Below, one piece after another: positions 1 through 9,681 of a stretch of DNA of 64,000 bases. The notes under the pieces were generated by a model. It had not been told where the DNA came from, did not search any database, and worked only from the letters and a program-made list of their open reading frames with translations. The stretch comes from Mesorhizobium sp. M7A.F.Ca.US.008.03.1.1. GTDB lineage: Bacteria; Pseudomonadota; Alphaproteobacteria; Rhizobiales; Rhizobiaceae. The stretch covers positions 1 to 64,000 of the forward strand of contig NZ_RZRU01000012.1 in the NCBI RefSeq assembly GCF_003997495.1, in the 5' to 3' direction. The translations under genes and the position numbers were made by a program. Numbering within the stretch: the stretch's first letter is position 1; each line of letters opens with the position of its first letter.

Positions 1-1160
1 ACCTCGATTATCAGGGGCCGGTGACGCTGGTCGGCGACGAGCCGCATCTGCCTTATGAGCGCCCGCCTCTGTCCAAGGAGGCGATGGCCAGCGATGCGCC
101 CGAGATCAAGGCGATCGCCAGCGACGCAATTCTGGCCGAGAAATCGATCCAGCATGTCCATTCCGTCCAGGCCGTGGCGATCGATCGCGCGGCGCATGCG
201 GTGCGCCTGTCGGACGGATCGGTCCTGCCCTACGACAAGCTCCTGCTGGCAACCGGTTCGACGCCGCGCAAATTGCCGATGCCGGGGTTGGGTCCGCGCT
301 GCGTCTATCTCCGCACCTTTGCCGATGCGCTCGCCATTCGCGCGCATCTGACTGCCGGCAACCGTATCGCCATCATCGGCGGCGGCTTCATCGGCCTCGA
401 ACTCGCCGCCGCGGCGCGCAAACTTGGTGCCGCGGTCACGGTCATCGAGGCGCAGCCGCGCATCCTGATGCGCGGCGTGCCGGCGGAGATCGCAGAAATC
501 ATCCATGATGCGCATGTCGCCGAGGGCGTCGATATCCTGTGCGGGGATGGCATCGCGTCCATCGCCGACGACGGCAAACAGGTGCGCACCACACTTGCCG
601 GCGGCCGGGAAATCATCGCCGACCTCGCGATCATCGGCATCGGCGCCGTGCCGGTGACCGGGCTTGCGGGGGAAGCCGGCCTGGCGATCGACAACGGCAT
701 TGCTGTCGATGCCGAGCTGCGCAGCAGCGATCCCGACATCTTTGCCGCCGGCGATTGCTGCTCGTTTCCGCTCGCCGTCTATGGCGGCCGCCGCGTACGG
801 CTGGAAGCCTGGCGCAACGCCCAGGAACAGGGCGCGCTGGCGGCCAGGAACATGCTCGGTGCCGGCGAGGCGCATGCGGCTGTGCCGTGGTTCTGGTCGG
901 ATCAATATGGTCTGTCCCTGCAGATCGCCGGGCTCTCCGACGAAGGCAGCAGCACTGTGCGCCGCGACCTCGGCGACGGCGCTTTCATCCTCTTCCATTT
1001 GGCGCAAGACGGCAGGCTGGTGGCGGCCAGCGGCATCGGCCCCGGCAATGCGGTCGCCCGCGACATCAGGCTGGCCGAAATGCTGATCGGCAAGCGCGCG
1101 AAGCCGTCACGGGAAGCGTTGGGGTCGCAGGATGTGAAGCTGAAGTCGCTGCTGGCTTGA
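1..1160 (+). CDS. FAD-dependent ferredoxin/rubredoxin reductase-like oxidoreductase (5' partial)
   Basis: This is the C-terminal ~385 codons of a pyridine-nucleotide-disulfide oxidoreductase. The reading frame is open from base 3 and has no start inside the window, so the FAD-binding N-terminus lies upstream. The visible part begins with PYERPPLSKE, typical just after the first FAD-binding fold of ferredoxin and rubredoxin reductases. A second dinucleotide fold for NAD(P)H follows (IIGGGFIGLELAAAARKLG), then the FAD-contacting segment DIFAAGDCCSF. The last ~85 residues, from PWFWSDQYGLSLQIAG, match the C-terminal reductase domain of this family. Such proteins pass electrons from NAD(P)H to a [2Fe-2S] ferredoxin or rubredoxin serving an oxygenase or P450. 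The partner is not in the window, so the physiological role is unknown. Confidence 0.9.
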   Translation, partial: LDYQGPVTLVGDEPHLPYERPPLSKEAMASDAPEIKAIASDAILAEKSIQHVHSVQAVAIDRAAHAVRLSDGSVLPYDKLLLATGSTPRKLPMPGLGPRCVYLRTFADALAIRAHLTAGNRIAIIGGGFIGLELAAAARKLGAAVTVIEAQPRILMRGVPAEIAEIIHDAHVAEGVDILCGDGIASIADDGKQVRTTLAGGREIIADLAIIGIGAVPVTGLAGEAGLAIDNGIAVDAELRSSDPDIFAAGDCCSFPLAVYGGRRVRLEAWRNAQEQGALAARNMLGAGEAHAAVPWFWSDQYGLSLQIAGLSDEGSSTVRRDLGDGAFILFHLAQDGRLVAASGIGPGNAVARDIRLAEMLIGKRAKPSREALGSQDVKLKSLLA

Positions 1161-1164
1161 GCCT

Positions 1165-1268
1165 ACCCTCCCCCTTGTGGGGAGGGTCGCTGCGAAGCAG
1201 CGGGGTGGGGGTGCGGCACCGACCCCCACCCGGACCTTCGGTCCGACCTCCCCACAAGGGGGAGGTGA
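1165..1268. repeat. Mosaic intergenic inverted-repeat element (CCTCCCC/GGGGAGG modules)
   Basis: The element is built of nested palindromes. ACCCTCCCC-CTTGT-GGGGAGGGT lies at 1165-1187. GGGTGGGGGT pairs with ACCCCCACCC further on. CGGACC-TTC-GGTCCG is at 1231-1245. ACCTCCCC-ACAAG-GGGGAGGT is at 1246-1266. The outer modules are inverted copies of each other. A single module of the same kind recurs at 53226-53250. The element sits between two convergent genes, so a role as bidirectional terminator is plausible. Confidence 0.75.
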
Positions 1269-1280
1269 AGGCCCCTGCGC

Positions 1281-2240
1281 CTAAAACAGCGCCTTCAGCT
1301 CCGCCAATTTGTCATTCACCAGCCAGCCATAGTAATTCTCTTCCGGCAGCTTTTCTGGCTCGCCGGCGGCGCGGCGCCTGTCGTTCTCCACCTTCAAGGC
1401 ATAGGCGCGCTGCTCTGGATTGCCGACATTGTAGAGGGTGGCCGTGACTCCCGGATTGCCCGAAATGTCGAAGCCGGCAATGCTTTTGTAGGCATCGATC
1501 GATTTCCTGATCGTCGCGGCGACGTAAGGCAGCGTCAAATCGGGATCCATGATGGTCTTGTAGACCGAATTGGGATCGCCGACGTCGAGCTTCGGCAGGC
1601 CGGAAACCTTGTGTACGAGATCGCTCATCTGCAGGGCGGTCAGCGGATTGAGCTGGCCGAGGCCAAAGGTCTGGCCGGCATAATAGGGCTGGAAGAAGGT
1701 GGCGCCGAAACGGTCGTCGGGAAAGCTCGTCCCGCCGACGCTCTTGCCGCGAAACGAACGGTTCCACACCTGCTCGCGGCATTCCCACAGATCATAGCTG
1801 TCGGACATCCCAGCGCATTTCTTGAATTCCGGCCGCTGCACGAAATCGGTGATGTCCTCGCCGTCATAGGCGAAGGACAGCTTGCTGGAGAGATAGGAGA
1901 TCGCCTTGACGTAGTAGGTCTGCAGCCGGTCATAGGCATCGACATTGTAGGTGTGCTCGCCGACGATGGCGCCGACGATGTGCAAGGGATCGATGCCGTA
2001 GGTGGCGGCTGCCTTCTTGATCTTGCCGCGCAGATCGGCGTCGTTCTGCAGCAGGGCGTAGACCTTGCGATACTTCGCCTGGAAGCTGGTGTTGGTCGCC
2101 TGCGTGCGCCGGCTGGAGGCGCCCGGAATGTCGGGCTGCACGGCATTGCGATTTCCCGGCGGCACCAATGTCGCTGCCTCGGCGGCGAACAGCGTCGCCG
2201 CCAGCGTCAAGCCGAGAATGACCAGGATAAGTTTTTTCAT
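1281..2240 (-). CDS. DUF1402 family secreted protein
   Basis: This is a 319-residue protein with an N-terminal signal peptide: MKK, a hydrophobic stretch and an AEAA-like cleavage region by about residue 23. It matches a DUF1402-type family of roughly 310 residues found in Rhizobiales. The middle contains short segments reminiscent of lytic-transglycosylase-like folds (IVGEHTYN, FGLGQLNP, ATLYNVGNP), so a periplasmic envelope role is possible but unproven. The Met at 2240 was chosen over longer upstream starts because it immediately begins the signal peptide and because a palindromic repeat fills the upstream region. The gene converges on the flavoprotein gene and is followed by the 1165-1268 repeat. 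Function unknown. Confidence 0.75.
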   Translation of the reverse strand: MKKLILVILGLTLAATLFAAEAATLVPPGNRNAVQPDIPGASSRRTQATNTSFQAKYRKVYALLQNDADLRGKIKKAAATYGIDPLHIVGAIVGEHTYNVDAYDRLQTYYVKAISYLSSKLSFAYDGEDITDFVQRPEFKKCAGMSDSYDLWECREQVWNRSFRGKSVGGTSFPDDRFGATFFQPYYAGQTFGLGQLNPLTALQMSDLVHKVSGLPKLDVGDPNSVYKTIMDPDLTLPYVAATIRKSIDAYKSIAGFDISGNPGVTATLYNVGNPEQRAYALKVENDRRRAAGEPEKLPEENYYGWLVNDKLAELKALF

Positions 2241-2255
2241 GCACCCGCCGCCCAA

Positions 2256-2296
2256 GCAATTCCAGGAAAAGTGTGAAACGATTTTCCGGAATTGCG
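2256..2296. repeat. RIME-like intergenic palindrome (GCAATTCC...GGAATTGC)
   Basis: The outer arms are GCAATTCC (2256-2263) and GGAATTGC (2288-2295). Inner arms GGAAAA and TTTTCC flank a core containing GTGTGAAACG. The same arms and a related core occur at 45812-45855. It lies in the leader of the DUF1402 gene. Confidence 0.7.
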
Positions 2297-2472
2297 TCAA
2301 ACCAAGAGATCGAGAATTGCCGCGCAAACTAGGTAAAGCTCTTGGTCGAGTCGAGAGCGCCCCTTCACCCGGCACTACGAAAGGTGGCCAGATGGTACCA
2401 TCTGGCCACACATGATTTTGCTTGCCTGAAGATGTTGCCTGGACCGGCGCCGGAACGTTCCGGCGCCGTCGT

Positions 2473-3786
2473 TCAAAGGATGAACCGCGACAGGTCGGTA
2501 TTCCTGGACAGATCGCCGACATGCTTTTCCACATAGGCGGCGTCTATGGTGACGCTCGTTCCGTTGCGGTCGGGGGCGTCGTAGGAGATTTCGTCCAGCA
2601 CCCGTTCCATCACCGTCTGCAGCCGCCTTGCGCCGATATTCTCGACGCTGGCGTTGAGGTCGACGGCGATGCCTGCCAGCGAATCGATGGCGTCGTCGGT
2701 GAAGGTCAGGTCGACGCCTTCGGTCTTCATCAGCGCGATATACTGCTTGATCAAGCTGGCCTCTGTCTCGGTCAGGATGCGGACGAAATCGTCCTTCTCC
2801 AGCGCCCGCAGTTCGACGCGGATCGGCAGGCGGCCCTGCAATTCCGGCAACAGGTCTGACGGCTTCGAGACGTGAAAGGCGCCGGAGGCGATGAACAGGA
2901 TGTGGTCGGTCTTCAGCGGTCCGTATTTGGTCGCCACCGTGGTGCCTTCGATCAGCGGCAGCAGGTCGCGCTGCACGCCTTCGCGGGAAACGCCGGCGCC
3001 CATGCCGCCTTCACGCGACGCGATCTTGTCGATCTCGTCGAGGAAGACGATGCCGTCATTCTCCGTCGCATCCAGCGCCCGGCGTACCACCTCGTCCTGG
3101 TCGAGCAGCTTGTCGGACTCGTCATTGACCAGCAGGTCGTAGGATTCCTTCACCGTCGTCTTGCGCATCTTGGTCTTCTTGCCGCCCATCGCCTTCGACA
3201 GCATGTCGTTGATGTTCAGCACGCCGATATTGGCGCCCGGCATGCCGGGGATATCGAAACCGGGCATGCCGCCAGCGCCGGTGTCGGCGACCTCGACCTC
3301 GATCTCCTTGTCGTCGAGTTCGCCGTCGCGCAGCTTCTTGCGGAAACTATCGCGGGTGGCCGGGCTCGCCGTCTTGCCGACCAGCGCTTCCAGCACGCGT
3401 TCCTCGGCGTTGACGTGGGCGCGCGCCTTGACGTCCTCGCGCATCTTCTCGCGCACGAGGCCGATGGCGATCTCGACCAGATCGCGGATGATCTGTTCGA
3501 CATCGCGGCCGACATAGCCGACCTCGGTGAACTTGGTCGCCTCGACCTTGACGAAAGGCGCGCCGGCGAGACGTGCCAGGCGGCGCGAAATCTCGGTCTT
3601 GCCGACGCCGGTCGGCCCGATCATCAGGATGTTCTTCGGCATCACCTCTTCGCGCATCTGGCCTTCCAGCTGCTGGCGGCGCCAGCGGTTGCGCAAGGCG
3701 ATGGCCACGGCGCGCTTGGCGTCCTTCTGGCCGATGATGAAGCGGTCGAGTTCCGAAACGATTTCGCGGGGAGAAAATGTGCTCAT
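2473..3786 (-). CDS. hslU: ATP-dependent protease ATPase subunit HslU (ClpY)
   Basis: HslU is the AAA+ unfoldase ring that feeds substrates into the HslV peptidase in the cytoplasm. The 437-residue protein has the N-terminal [16 protein letters not shown] segment, Walker A GPTGVGKT at residues 57-64, Walker [12 protein letters not shown], and the sensor/arginine region [12 protein letters not shown]. It ends DLSRFIL, the C-terminal tail that inserts between HslV subunits to activate them. The I-domain is present between the Walker motifs and is glycine-rich ([15 protein letters not shown]). The Met at 3786 (MSTFSPRE) was chosen over an in-frame Met five codons upstream by family alignment. 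It is the last gene of an hslV-acetyltransferase-membrane protein-DUF2585-hslU run on the minus strand. Confidence 0.97.
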   Translation of the reverse strand: MSTFSPREIVSELDRFIIGQKDAKRAVAIALRNRWRRQQLEGQMREEVMPKNILMIGPTGVGKTEISRRLARLAGAPFVKVEATKFTEVGYVGRDVEQIIRDLVEIAIGLVREKMREDVKARAHVNAEERVLEALVGKTASPATRDSFRKKLRDGELDDKEIEVEVADTGAGGMPGFDIPGMPGANIGVLNINDMLSKAMGGKKTKMRKTTVKESYDLLVNDESDKLLDQDEVVRRALDATENDGIVFLDEIDKIASREGGMGAGVSREGVQRDLLPLIEGTTVATKYGPLKTDHILFIASGAFHVSKPSDLLPELQGRLPIRVELRALEKDDFVRILTETEASLIKQYIALMKTEGVDLTFTDDAIDSLAGIAVDLNASVENIGARRLQTVMERVLDEISYDAPDRNGTSVTIDAAYVEKHVGDLSRNTDLSRFIL

Positions 3787-3790
3787 ATCA

Positions 3791-4390
3791 CTAAATTCCA
3801 CTTTGCCACTGCTTGATGGCCTCGAACGGATGCAGCAGCATGATCACGTTGAGTGTCAGATTGTCCCGGATGAGATAGCCGGTACCGAGTTCGAAGATGA
3901 TGGCGAGGCTGACGATCACCCATATAGGTAGCCTTCGCGCCATCACAAATCCCAGCACCATGGCCAGTGTGTCGGACACCGAATTGATGATGCTGTCGCC
4001 GTAATAGTCGAGCGAGATGGTGCCGGCGCGGTAGCGCTCGATGATGAACGGACTGTTTTCCAGCAACTCCCAGCTGCCCTCGATGAGAACGGCGAATGCC
4101 AGCCTCAGTCCGATCGGCGAACGCGGGAACAGGAACCGCGCCAGCGCATAGAACAGGAAGCCGTGGATGATGTGCGAGAACGTGTACCAGTCCGAAATAT
4201 GCTGGGAATTTTCCGAACTGTTCACCACGCCATGCCAGAGCTTGACGTAGCCGCAGGTGCAGATCGGCGTTCGTCCCATGCCGTAGAGCGCCCCGGCCTG
4301 GAAGATGATCAGGGCGAGGACGAGCAGAAGCCCCATCCGCCAGCTGTCTTCATAGGCCGAATAGCTGTTCTCCGTGGCCGGTGTCGTCAT
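3791..4390 (-). CDS. DUF2585 (UPF0314) integral membrane protein
   Basis: This 199-residue protein has about four or five hydrophobic segments (near residues 18-36, 72-88, 92-108, 138-152 and 157-172). The conserved-looking segments [27 protein letters not shown] and [11 protein letters not shown] are characteristic of the rhizobial UPF0314/DUF2585 family. Histidine, aspartate and glutamate residues within the membrane region hint at a metal site or enzyme, but no function is established. It ends 4 bases before the hslU start, so the two are probably co-transcribed. Confidence 0.85.
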   Translation of the reverse strand: MTTPATENSYSAYEDSWRMGLLLVLALIIFQAGALYGMGRTPICTCGYVKLWHGVVNSSENSQHISDWYTFSHIIHGFLFYALARFLFPRSPIGLRLAFAVLIEGSWELLENSPFIIERYRAGTISLDYYGDSIINSVSDTLAMVLGFVMARRLPIWVIVSLAIIFELGTGYLIRDNLTLNVIMLLHPFEAIKQWQSGI

Positions 4391-4442
4391 CGGTTCATTC
4401 CCCCTCGTTTCGCGTCGCCGTGTCGATCATCACAAAGCCTTG

Positions 4443-5603
4443 TCACGCCTTCAGCGGCGGTAGCCGGCGGATCACGGCAGCCGGCAGGGTGGGTTTGACC
4501 ACAATCCGCCGGATACGCTGCCAGCCAGCCCCGAACAGAATAATCAGCGCGCCAACAACGACCAGGATCAAGGCAAAAGGCGGGATACCCGTCGAATCGG
4601 AGGCGGAATTCACCAGATAATAGATGCCCAGCGAGCCGAAGTAAGCCAATGTAGGAACCAGAAGCGAACGGCGGTCTATGGCAAGCGCGACATAGAGGAA
4701 GCCAAGGATCAGAATCGTCAGCATGATGGTTGCATTGGCATCCGGCGCGATATGTCCGAATACGACGTTCTGGCCGGTTGCCATGATAAAGAGCGGATGC
4801 ACCAGCATGGGCGCCGAGACGACATGCAGCCAGAAGGCGCAATCGGACCAGATCTTGCGTCGATCCCTATCGTAGATGTCAAAAGCCACACCCGTCGCGA
4901 ACACGATCAGGCCGCAGATCAGCGGCATGTAAAGTGCCGCGCGAAGCAATTCGGGGACATCCTCGAGGCGCGGCGGCGCAATCGCGCCCGTTGTCACCCT
5001 GTCATACAGGATTATCGCCGTTTGCAGGAAGGCAAGCAGTGTGAAGGCGATGGCGATAACCCCGGCAATGATGGGGACGCGAAAGCGCCAGAAATAGATC
5101 GCCGCCGCAATTATTGCTCCGCCCAGGAACAGATATCCGGCCCGGGACGCCGTCTGGCGCAACGCCAATAGCTGCCAGATAGTCTCCGGCTTGCGTATGC
5201 CGAAGCTGGCCTCCACCTGCAGCGCCAGAGCGGCCAGAATGGCGGCCATGAAAATCAGGGCAAGCACGGACGACGATAATTTCATCCGGTGCTGACGCGT
5301 GACGATTTCGGCGAGCCCCCAGGCGAAAACCGCGAGGATGCCGGCGATCCAGAATGTCTGGCCTGGAAGCAAGGTGGTGAGCACAAAGAAGAAGCCGGCG
5401 CTGAGCAGAACGGTTCCCACTGTGACAAAGAGATCGTTGCCGCCGCCCACCAGCCGCAGGTTTTCCTCGTCATCCTCGTCATCGGGGCGCCTGGCCTCGG
5501 GGGCGAGAGCGACCGCACGTTCCATGGCCTCCAACTGATCGCGCAGGGTCTGCGAGATCAAACCTTTCGCGATTGCCTTATCGAGGGTTTCGGCGCTGAT
5601 CAA
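4443..5603 (-). CDS. DUF2157-like multi-pass membrane protein
   Basis: A 386-residue protein with a soluble N-terminal helix pair (SAETLDKAIAKGLIS, as in DUF2157-type proteins), an acidic linker (RRPDDEDDEEN) and about ten hydrophobic segments. The start is a TTG at 5603 overlapping the TGA of the upstream acetyltransferase. AGGAG lies five bases ahead of it, and the first in-frame ATG would remove the conserved N-terminal helix. Overlap with the neighbour implies translational coupling. Function unknown; assignment to DUF2157 is by general architecture and is moderate. Confidence 0.7.
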   Translation of the reverse strand: MISAETLDKAIAKGLISQTLRDQLEAMERAVALAPEARRPDDEDDEENLRLVGGGNDLFVTVGTVLLSAGFFFVLTTLLPGQTFWIAGILAVFAWGLAEIVTRQHRMKLSSSVLALIFMAAILAALALQVEASFGIRKPETIWQLLALRQTASRAGYLFLGGAIIAAAIYFWRFRVPIIAGVIAIAFTLLAFLQTAIILYDRVTTGAIAPPRLEDVPELLRAALYMPLICGLIVFATGVAFDIYDRDRRKIWSDCAFWLHVVSAPMLVHPLFIMATGQNVVFGHIAPDANATIMLTILILGFLYVALAIDRRSLLVPTLAYFGSLGIYYLVNSASDSTGIPPFALILVVVGALIILFGAGWQRIRRIVVKPTLPAAVIRRLPPLKA

Positions 5604-6115
5604 TTGGGCTCCTGCGTCGCGTCGCGCGCCATCATCAAGGCCGGGCCGTACTCCGATGTTCGGGTGTCAAAGGCAACAAAGCCGGCCTTTTCGTAGGCGC
5701 GGATGGCCCGAGCATTGCCCGGATCCGGATCGATGATGACGCGCGGCACGCCTTCCTCGAACAGTTGTTCGACGAACTGGCGCACGATTGCCGAGCCATG
5801 GCCGCGCCCGACCAGCTCCGGCACGCCGATCGACACGTCGATGCCGAGCGTGCCGAACGGTTGGTCGGCATAGGGATGGTCGTCTTCCAGATGCGGGTCG
5901 TAGCTCTGCAGATAGGCGATCGGCTTGCCGCCGAGCTCGACGATCAGCGGCTCGACGGAAATGCTGTCGATGTGCTCGCGAATGCCGGCGATTTCCGTCT
6001 CCGGATCGTCCCACCACTCTGCAACATGCGGCTCGGCGAGCCAGCCGGCGATCATCGGCAGGTCTTTCTCGGTCACCGGCCGAAAATCATAGGTCACCAC
6101 CTCTTCAGGCGGCAT
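5600..6115 (-). CDS. GNAT N-acetyltransferase, AAC(6')-like
   Basis: This 171-residue GNAT-fold protein resembles aminoglycoside 6'-N-acetyltransferases of the AAC(6')-Ib type. It opens with [20 protein letters not shown], has WWDDPE, the segment [20 protein letters not shown] containing the acetyl-CoA-binding R/Q-x-x-G-x-G/A motif, and ends with [13 protein letters not shown]. The natural substrate is unknown; chromosomal members of this group often do not confer drug resistance. The Met at 6115 overlaps the last 11 bases of hslV. An upstream in-frame extension was rejected because it would lie inside hslV. The conserved position between hslV and hslU suggests co-expression with the stress protease. 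Confidence 0.88.
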   Translation of the reverse strand: MPPEEVVTYDFRPVTEKDLPMIAGWLAEPHVAEWWDDPETEIAGIREHIDSISVEPLIVELGGKPIAYLQSYDPHLEDDHPYADQPFGTLGIDVSIGVPELVGRGHGSAIVRQFVEQLFEEGVPRVIIDPDPGNARAIRAYEKAGFVAFDTRTSEYGPALMMARDATQEPN

Positions 6116-6656
6116 CGAGCGTTTCGATGACGAAACTGTTGTTGGTGTAGACGCAGATGTCGGACGCGATCTGCATCGCCTTGCGGGCGATCTCCTCGGC
6201 ATCCTTGTCGCTGTCCATCAGCGCCCGTGCCGCCGCCAGCGCGTAATTGCCGCCCGAACCGATGGCCATGACGCCGAATTCGGGTTCGAGCACGTCGCCG
6301 GTGCCGGTCAGCGCCAGCGAGACCGACTTGTCGGCCACCAGCATCATCGCTTCCAGCCGGCGCAGATAGCGATCGGTGCGCCAGTCCTTGGCGAGCTCGA
6401 CGCAGGCGCGCGTCAACTGGTCGGGATATTGTTCGAGCTTGGCTTCGAGCCGCTCCAGCAGCGTGAAGGCGTCGGCGGTGGCGCCGGCGAAGCCGGCGAT
6501 CACATTGCCGCCCTTGCCGATGCGGCGCACCTTCTTGGCGTTGCCCTTCATGATGGTCTGGCCAAGGCTGACCTGGCCGTCGCCGGCGATCACCACCTTG
6601 TTGCCCTTGCGCACCGTCACGATGGTCGTGGCGTGCATGGTCAGTTCATTGGACAT
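6105..6656 (-). CDS. hslV: ATP-dependent protease peptidase subunit HslV (ClpQ)
   Basis: HslV is the proteasome-like N-terminal-threonine peptidase that forms a double hexamer capped by HslU. The sequence [11 protein letters not shown] places the mature N-terminal Thr at residue 10, so a nine-residue propeptide would be removed, longer than the single Met of E. coli. GDGQVSLG and the GAGATADA-like segment [16 protein letters not shown] are family hallmarks. The protein is 183 residues, a normal length. The start at 6656 (MSNEL) is chosen over an upstream in-frame Met because the extension lacks family similarity. It heads the minus-strand hslVU operon and is divergent from hisB across 242 bases. 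Confidence 0.96.
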   Translation of the reverse strand: MSNELTMHATTIVTVRKGNKVVIAGDGQVSLGQTIMKGNAKKVRRIGKGGNVIAGFAGATADAFTLLERLEAKLEQYPDQLTRACVELAKDWRTDRYLRRLEAMMLVADKSVSLALTGTGDVLEPEFGVMAIGSGGNYALAAARALMDSDKDAEEIARKAMQIASDICVYTNNSFVIETLDAA

Positions 6657-6898
6657 TTCCTGGCTCCGAGCAGCGCCATCCCGATAAGGCGATTGGCGCG
6701 GTACGAGTAACTTTGATCGGCCATATGTATGCATGGGGCCGGTGATTGCAAATCGCTCTCTGGCAAGGCCGATACCGCTGTCGGAGGCAACTGGCAATCG
6801 CCGGATCATGCTGCTAGAAGGCTTTCGTTTTCAAGCCTGCGAGCGCTTGAAGCCTCTGAGCCGGTCACGATGTGGACCTCTGGGACAAGGATAGAGTG
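6657..6898. promoter_or_regulatory. Divergent hslV/hisB intergenic region
   Basis: These 242 bases separate the divergently transcribed hslVU and hisB operons and must hold both promoters. I could not identify convincing -35/-10 pairs or a heat-shock promoter by eye. AAGGA at 6894 is the probable ribosome binding site for hisB. Confidence 0.5.
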
Positions 6899-7498
6899 AT
6901 GCCGCCCCGTTCCGCCGAAGCAAGCCGCAAGACCAAGGAAACCGAGATCTCCGTGTCGGTCCATGTCGACGGCTCCGGCAAGTCGGATATCGCCACGGGG
7001 GTCGGCTTCTTCGACCATATGCTGGACCAGCTCTCGCGCCATTCCCTGATCGACATGACGGTCAGGGCCAAGGGCGACCTGCACATCGACGATCACCACA
7101 CGGTCGAGGACACCGGCATCGCGCTTGGCCAGGCGCTGGCCAAGGCACTGGGCGAGCGGCGCGGCATCATGCGTTATGCCTCGATCGACCTTGCCATGGA
7201 CGAGACGCTGACGCGCGCCGCGATCGACGTGTCCGGCCGTCCCTTCCTGGTCTGGAACGTTTCCTTCTCGTCGCCGAAGATCGGCACCTTCGACACCGAG
7301 CTGGTGCGCGAATTCTTCCAGGCGCTGGCACAGAATGCCGGCATCACGCTGCATGTCGCCAACCACTACGGCGCCAACAACCATCACATCGCCGAGACTT
7401 GCTTCAAGGCGGTGGCGCGCGCGCTGCGTGCGGCTCTCGAACGCGATCCGCGCCAGCCGGATGCGGTTCCCTCCACCAAGGGATCGTTGAAGGGATAA
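6899..7498 (+). CDS. hisB: Imidazoleglycerol-phosphate dehydratase
   Basis: HisB dehydrates imidazole-glycerol phosphate to imidazole-acetol phosphate in histidine synthesis. This is the monofunctional 199-residue form without a phosphatase domain. The manganese ligands lie in the signature runs [19 protein letters not shown] and [12 protein letters not shown] 6899 is preceded by AAGGA with a 7-base spacer, so it was preferred over an in-frame Met nine codons upstream. It is the first gene of a plus-strand his cluster that runs on to coaA. Confidence 0.97.
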   Translation: MPPRSAEASRKTKETEISVSVHVDGSGKSDIATGVGFFDHMLDQLSRHSLIDMTVRAKGDLHIDDHHTVEDTGIALGQALAKALGERRGIMRYASIDLAMDETLTRAAIDVSGRPFLVWNVSFSSPKIGTFDTELVREFFQALAQNAGITLHVANHYGANNHHIAETCFKAVARALRAALERDPRQPDAVPSTKGSLKG

Positions 7499-7502
7499 GG
7501 CA

Positions 7503-7979
7503 ATGGCCACCTATGTCGTGATGGAACCGCCAGGCCGCAGCGAAAAGGCCGATGCCACGGCCTTTGTCCGCGATGGCTTCACCTGGCTGGGTCTCCTGGT
7601 GCCGCCGCTATGGTTCGCCTGGCATCGGCTGTGGATCGAGGCAGCGCTTGCCTTCGTCGTCATGGGTCTGCTTTCGATGCTGGGCCAGAAGCTCGGCCTT
7701 GGTCTGGCCGGGTCGTTGCTGTCGTTGCTGGTTTCGCTCTATGTCGGACTGGAAGGGCAAGGCCTGCGCATCGCGGCACTTCGCCGGCGCGGCTGGCACG
7801 AATGGGGCGCGGTCGAAGCCGGTTGGCTCGACGATGCCGACACACGATATGCGCTGGAGGTGGAAGCGCTTGCCGATGAGGTTGTGCCGGCGCCGCGCAT
7901 GATCCCCGATGCTGCCCTCGCGCGGCCAGCGCAGCCCGGCATGGCGCTGGGGCTGCCCCACATTCCGGGAAGAAGCTGA
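7503..7979 (+). CDS. DUF2628 domain membrane protein
   Basis: This 158-residue protein has a short N-terminal segment ([20 protein letters not shown]) and two or three hydrophobic helices (about residues 29-43, 48-62 and 65-82). An aromatic C-terminal portion ([15 protein letters not shown]) follows. The pattern fits DUF2628, a family frequently found between hisB and hisH in Rhizobiales. It starts 4 bases after hisB and ends 1 base before hisH, so it is translated as part of the his operon. No enzymatic role is known. Confidence 0.8.
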   Translation: MATYVVMEPPGRSEKADATAFVRDGFTWLGLLVPPLWFAWHRLWIEAALAFVVMGLLSMLGQKLGLGLAGSLLSLLVSLYVGLEGQGLRIAALRRRGWHEWGAVEAGWLDDADTRYALEVEALADEVVPAPRMIPDAALARPAQPGMALGLPHIPGRS

Positions 7980-7980
7980 C

Positions 7981-8631
7981 ATGCGGGTTGCGATCATCGA
8001 CTACGGCTCGGGCAATCTGCGCTCGGCCACCAAGGCTTTCGAGCGCGCCGCGCGTGAAGCCGGTATGTCAGCGGACATCGACCTGACATCGGATGCCGAA
8101 CGGGTGCGCACGGCCGACCGCATCGTGCTGCCCGGTGTCGGCGCCTATGCCGACTGCGCGGCCGGCCTGCAGGCCGTCGAAGGCATGTGGGAAGCCGTCG
8201 AGGAGGTGGCTATCGACAAGGGCAGGCCGTTCCTCGGCATCTGCGTCGGCATGCAGCTGATGTCTGAGCGCGGCCTCGAAAAGACAATTGCCAACGGCTT
8301 CGGCTGGATATCGGGCGACGTCAAGGAGATCACGCCGGCGGATCCGGCGCTGAAGATTCCGCAGATCGGCTGGAACACGATCGAGCTCAAGCGCCAGCAT
8401 CCGCTGTTTGCCGGCATTCCGACCGGCGCAAGCGGGCTGCACGCCTATTTCGTCCATTCCTACCATCTCGATGCGGGCAAGGCGGAAGAGGTTCTGGCGG
8501 TCGCCGATTATGGCGGCCCGGTGACGGCGGCCGTCGCTCGCGACAATCTCGTCGGCACGCAGTTCCACCCGGAAAAGAGCCAGGCGCTCGGCCTGGCGCT
8601 GATCACCAATTTCCTGCGCTGGAGGCCCTGA
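7981..8631 (+). CDS. hisH: Imidazole glycerol phosphate synthase, glutamine amidotransferase subunit
   Basis: HisH hydrolyses glutamine and channels ammonia to HisF. The 216-residue class-I amidotransferase has the nucleophile Cys88 in LGICVGMQ, the oxyanion segment PGVGAYADC and the catalytic His-Glu pair in QFHPEKS. The start at 7981 ([12 protein letters not shown]) is fixed by family alignment; in-frame codons upstream lie in the DUF2628 gene. Its partner hisF begins 1.9 kb downstream. Confidence 0.97.
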   Translation: MRVAIIDYGSGNLRSATKAFERAAREAGMSADIDLTSDAERVRTADRIVLPGVGAYADCAAGLQAVEGMWEAVEEVAIDKGRPFLGICVGMQLMSERGLEKTIANGFGWISGDVKEITPADPALKIPQIGWNTIELKRQHPLFAGIPTGASGLHAYFVHSYHLDAGKAEEVLAVADYGGPVTAAVARDNLVGTQFHPEKSQALGLALITNFLRWRP

Positions 8632-8636
8632 AACCC

Positions 8637-8927
8637 ATGAGCAAGAAGGGCTACTGGATGGCGATGGTCGAGGTGACCGATCCGGAAAACTACCCGCTAT
8701 ACATTGCCGCCAACAAAGCGGCTTTCGACAAATATGGCGCAAAATTCCTGACCCGCGGCGGTCAGTCTTCGAGCCCGGAAGGGTCGTCGGGCAATCGCCA
8801 TGTCATCATCGAGTTCGAGAGCTACGCGGTCGCACTCGCCTGCTTCCATTCGCCCGAATACCAGGCGGCGCTGAAGTTCCGACGCCTCTATTCGACGTCG
8901 CATTTCGCCATTGTGGAAGGCGCCTGA
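8637..8927 (+). CDS. DUF1330 family protein
   Basis: A 96-residue ferredoxin-like-fold (dimeric alpha/beta barrel) protein. [20 protein letters not shown] at the start, FLTRGG in the middle and the ending [14 protein letters not shown] fit DUF1330 proteins. Biochemical function is unknown. It lies 5 bases after hisH and 4 bases before hisA, so it is co-translated with the his genes, but nothing in the sequence ties it directly to histidine synthesis. Confidence 0.88.
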   Translation: MSKKGYWMAMVEVTDPENYPLYIAANKAAFDKYGAKFLTRGGQSSSPEGSSGNRHVIIEFESYAVALACFHSPEYQAALKFRRLYSTSHFAIVEGA

Positions 8928-8931
8928 ACGG

Positions 8932-9681
8932 ATGATCCTTTTCCCCGCCATCGACCTCAAGGATGGCCAGTGCGTGCGCCTCAGGCACGGCGACATGGCC
9001 ACCGCCACCATCTACAATGACGACCCGGCGGCGCAGGCCAAGGCCTTCGAGCAGCAGGGCTTCGAATGGCTGCATGTCGTCGACCTCAACGGCGCCTTCC
9101 AGGGCCAGAGCGTCAACAGCGCGGCGGTCGGCGCCATCCTCAAGGCGACGAAGAGCCCGGTTCAGCTCGGCGGCGGCATCCGCACGCTGGCGCAGATCGA
9201 GGACTGGCTCGATCGCGGGTTGGCCCGCGTCATCCTCGGCACGGTGGCGGTGCGTGACCCCGATCTGGTCAAACAGGCCTGCAAGGCGTTTCCGGGCAAG
9301 GTGGCCGTCGGCATCGACGCCAAGGGCGGCAAGGTCGCCGTTGAGGGGTGGGCCGAGGCGTCGAGCCTCGGCGTCATCGAACTGGCAAGGAAATTCGAGG
9401 GCGCCGGCGTCGCCGCCATCATCTACACCGACATCGACCGCGACGGCGTTTTGACAGGCATCAATTGGGACGCCACCATCGACCTCGCAGATGCCGTGTC
9501 GATCCCGGTCATCGCGTCGGGCGGGCTCGCCTCGATCGCCGACATCGTGCGCATGACCATGCCCGATGCGCAAAAGCTCGAAGGCGCCATCTCTGGCCGC
9601 GCGCTCTATGACGGCCGCATCGATCCGGCCGAGGCCCTGGCGATCCTGCAAGGCAGGGCGACGGCGGAGACGCGACCGTGA
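8932..9681 (+). CDS. hisA: Phosphoribosylformimino-5-aminoimidazole carboxamide ribotide isomerase
   Basis: HisA catalyses the Amadori rearrangement of ProFAR to PRFAR. The 249-residue (beta/alpha)8 barrel has the catalytic Asp8 in FPAIDLKDG, the second-half catalytic aspartate in [12 protein letters not shown], and phosphate-binding loops GGGIRTLAQ and ASGGLASI. The start at 8932 follows DUF1330 by 4 bases. The 3' end overlaps the next gene by 4 bases (GTGA-type), implying coupling. Confidence 0.97.
   Translation: MILFPAIDLKDGQCVRLRHGDMATATIYNDDPAAQAKAFEQQGFEWLHVVDLNGAFQGQSVNSAAVGAILKATKSPVQLGGGIRTLAQIEDWLDRGLARVILGTVAVRDPDLVKQACKAFPGKVAVGIDAKGGKVAVEGWAEASSLGVIELARKFEGAGVAAIIYTDIDRDGVLTGINWDATIDLADAVSIPVIASGGLASIADIVRMTMPDAQKLEGAISGRALYDGRIDPAEALAILQGRATAETRP

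Noticed and set aside
5600..6115. Acquired aminoglycoside resistance gene
   Set aside because: The gene is AAC(6')-like but lies in a conserved hslV-hslU context with native composition and no mobile element; resistance is not supported.
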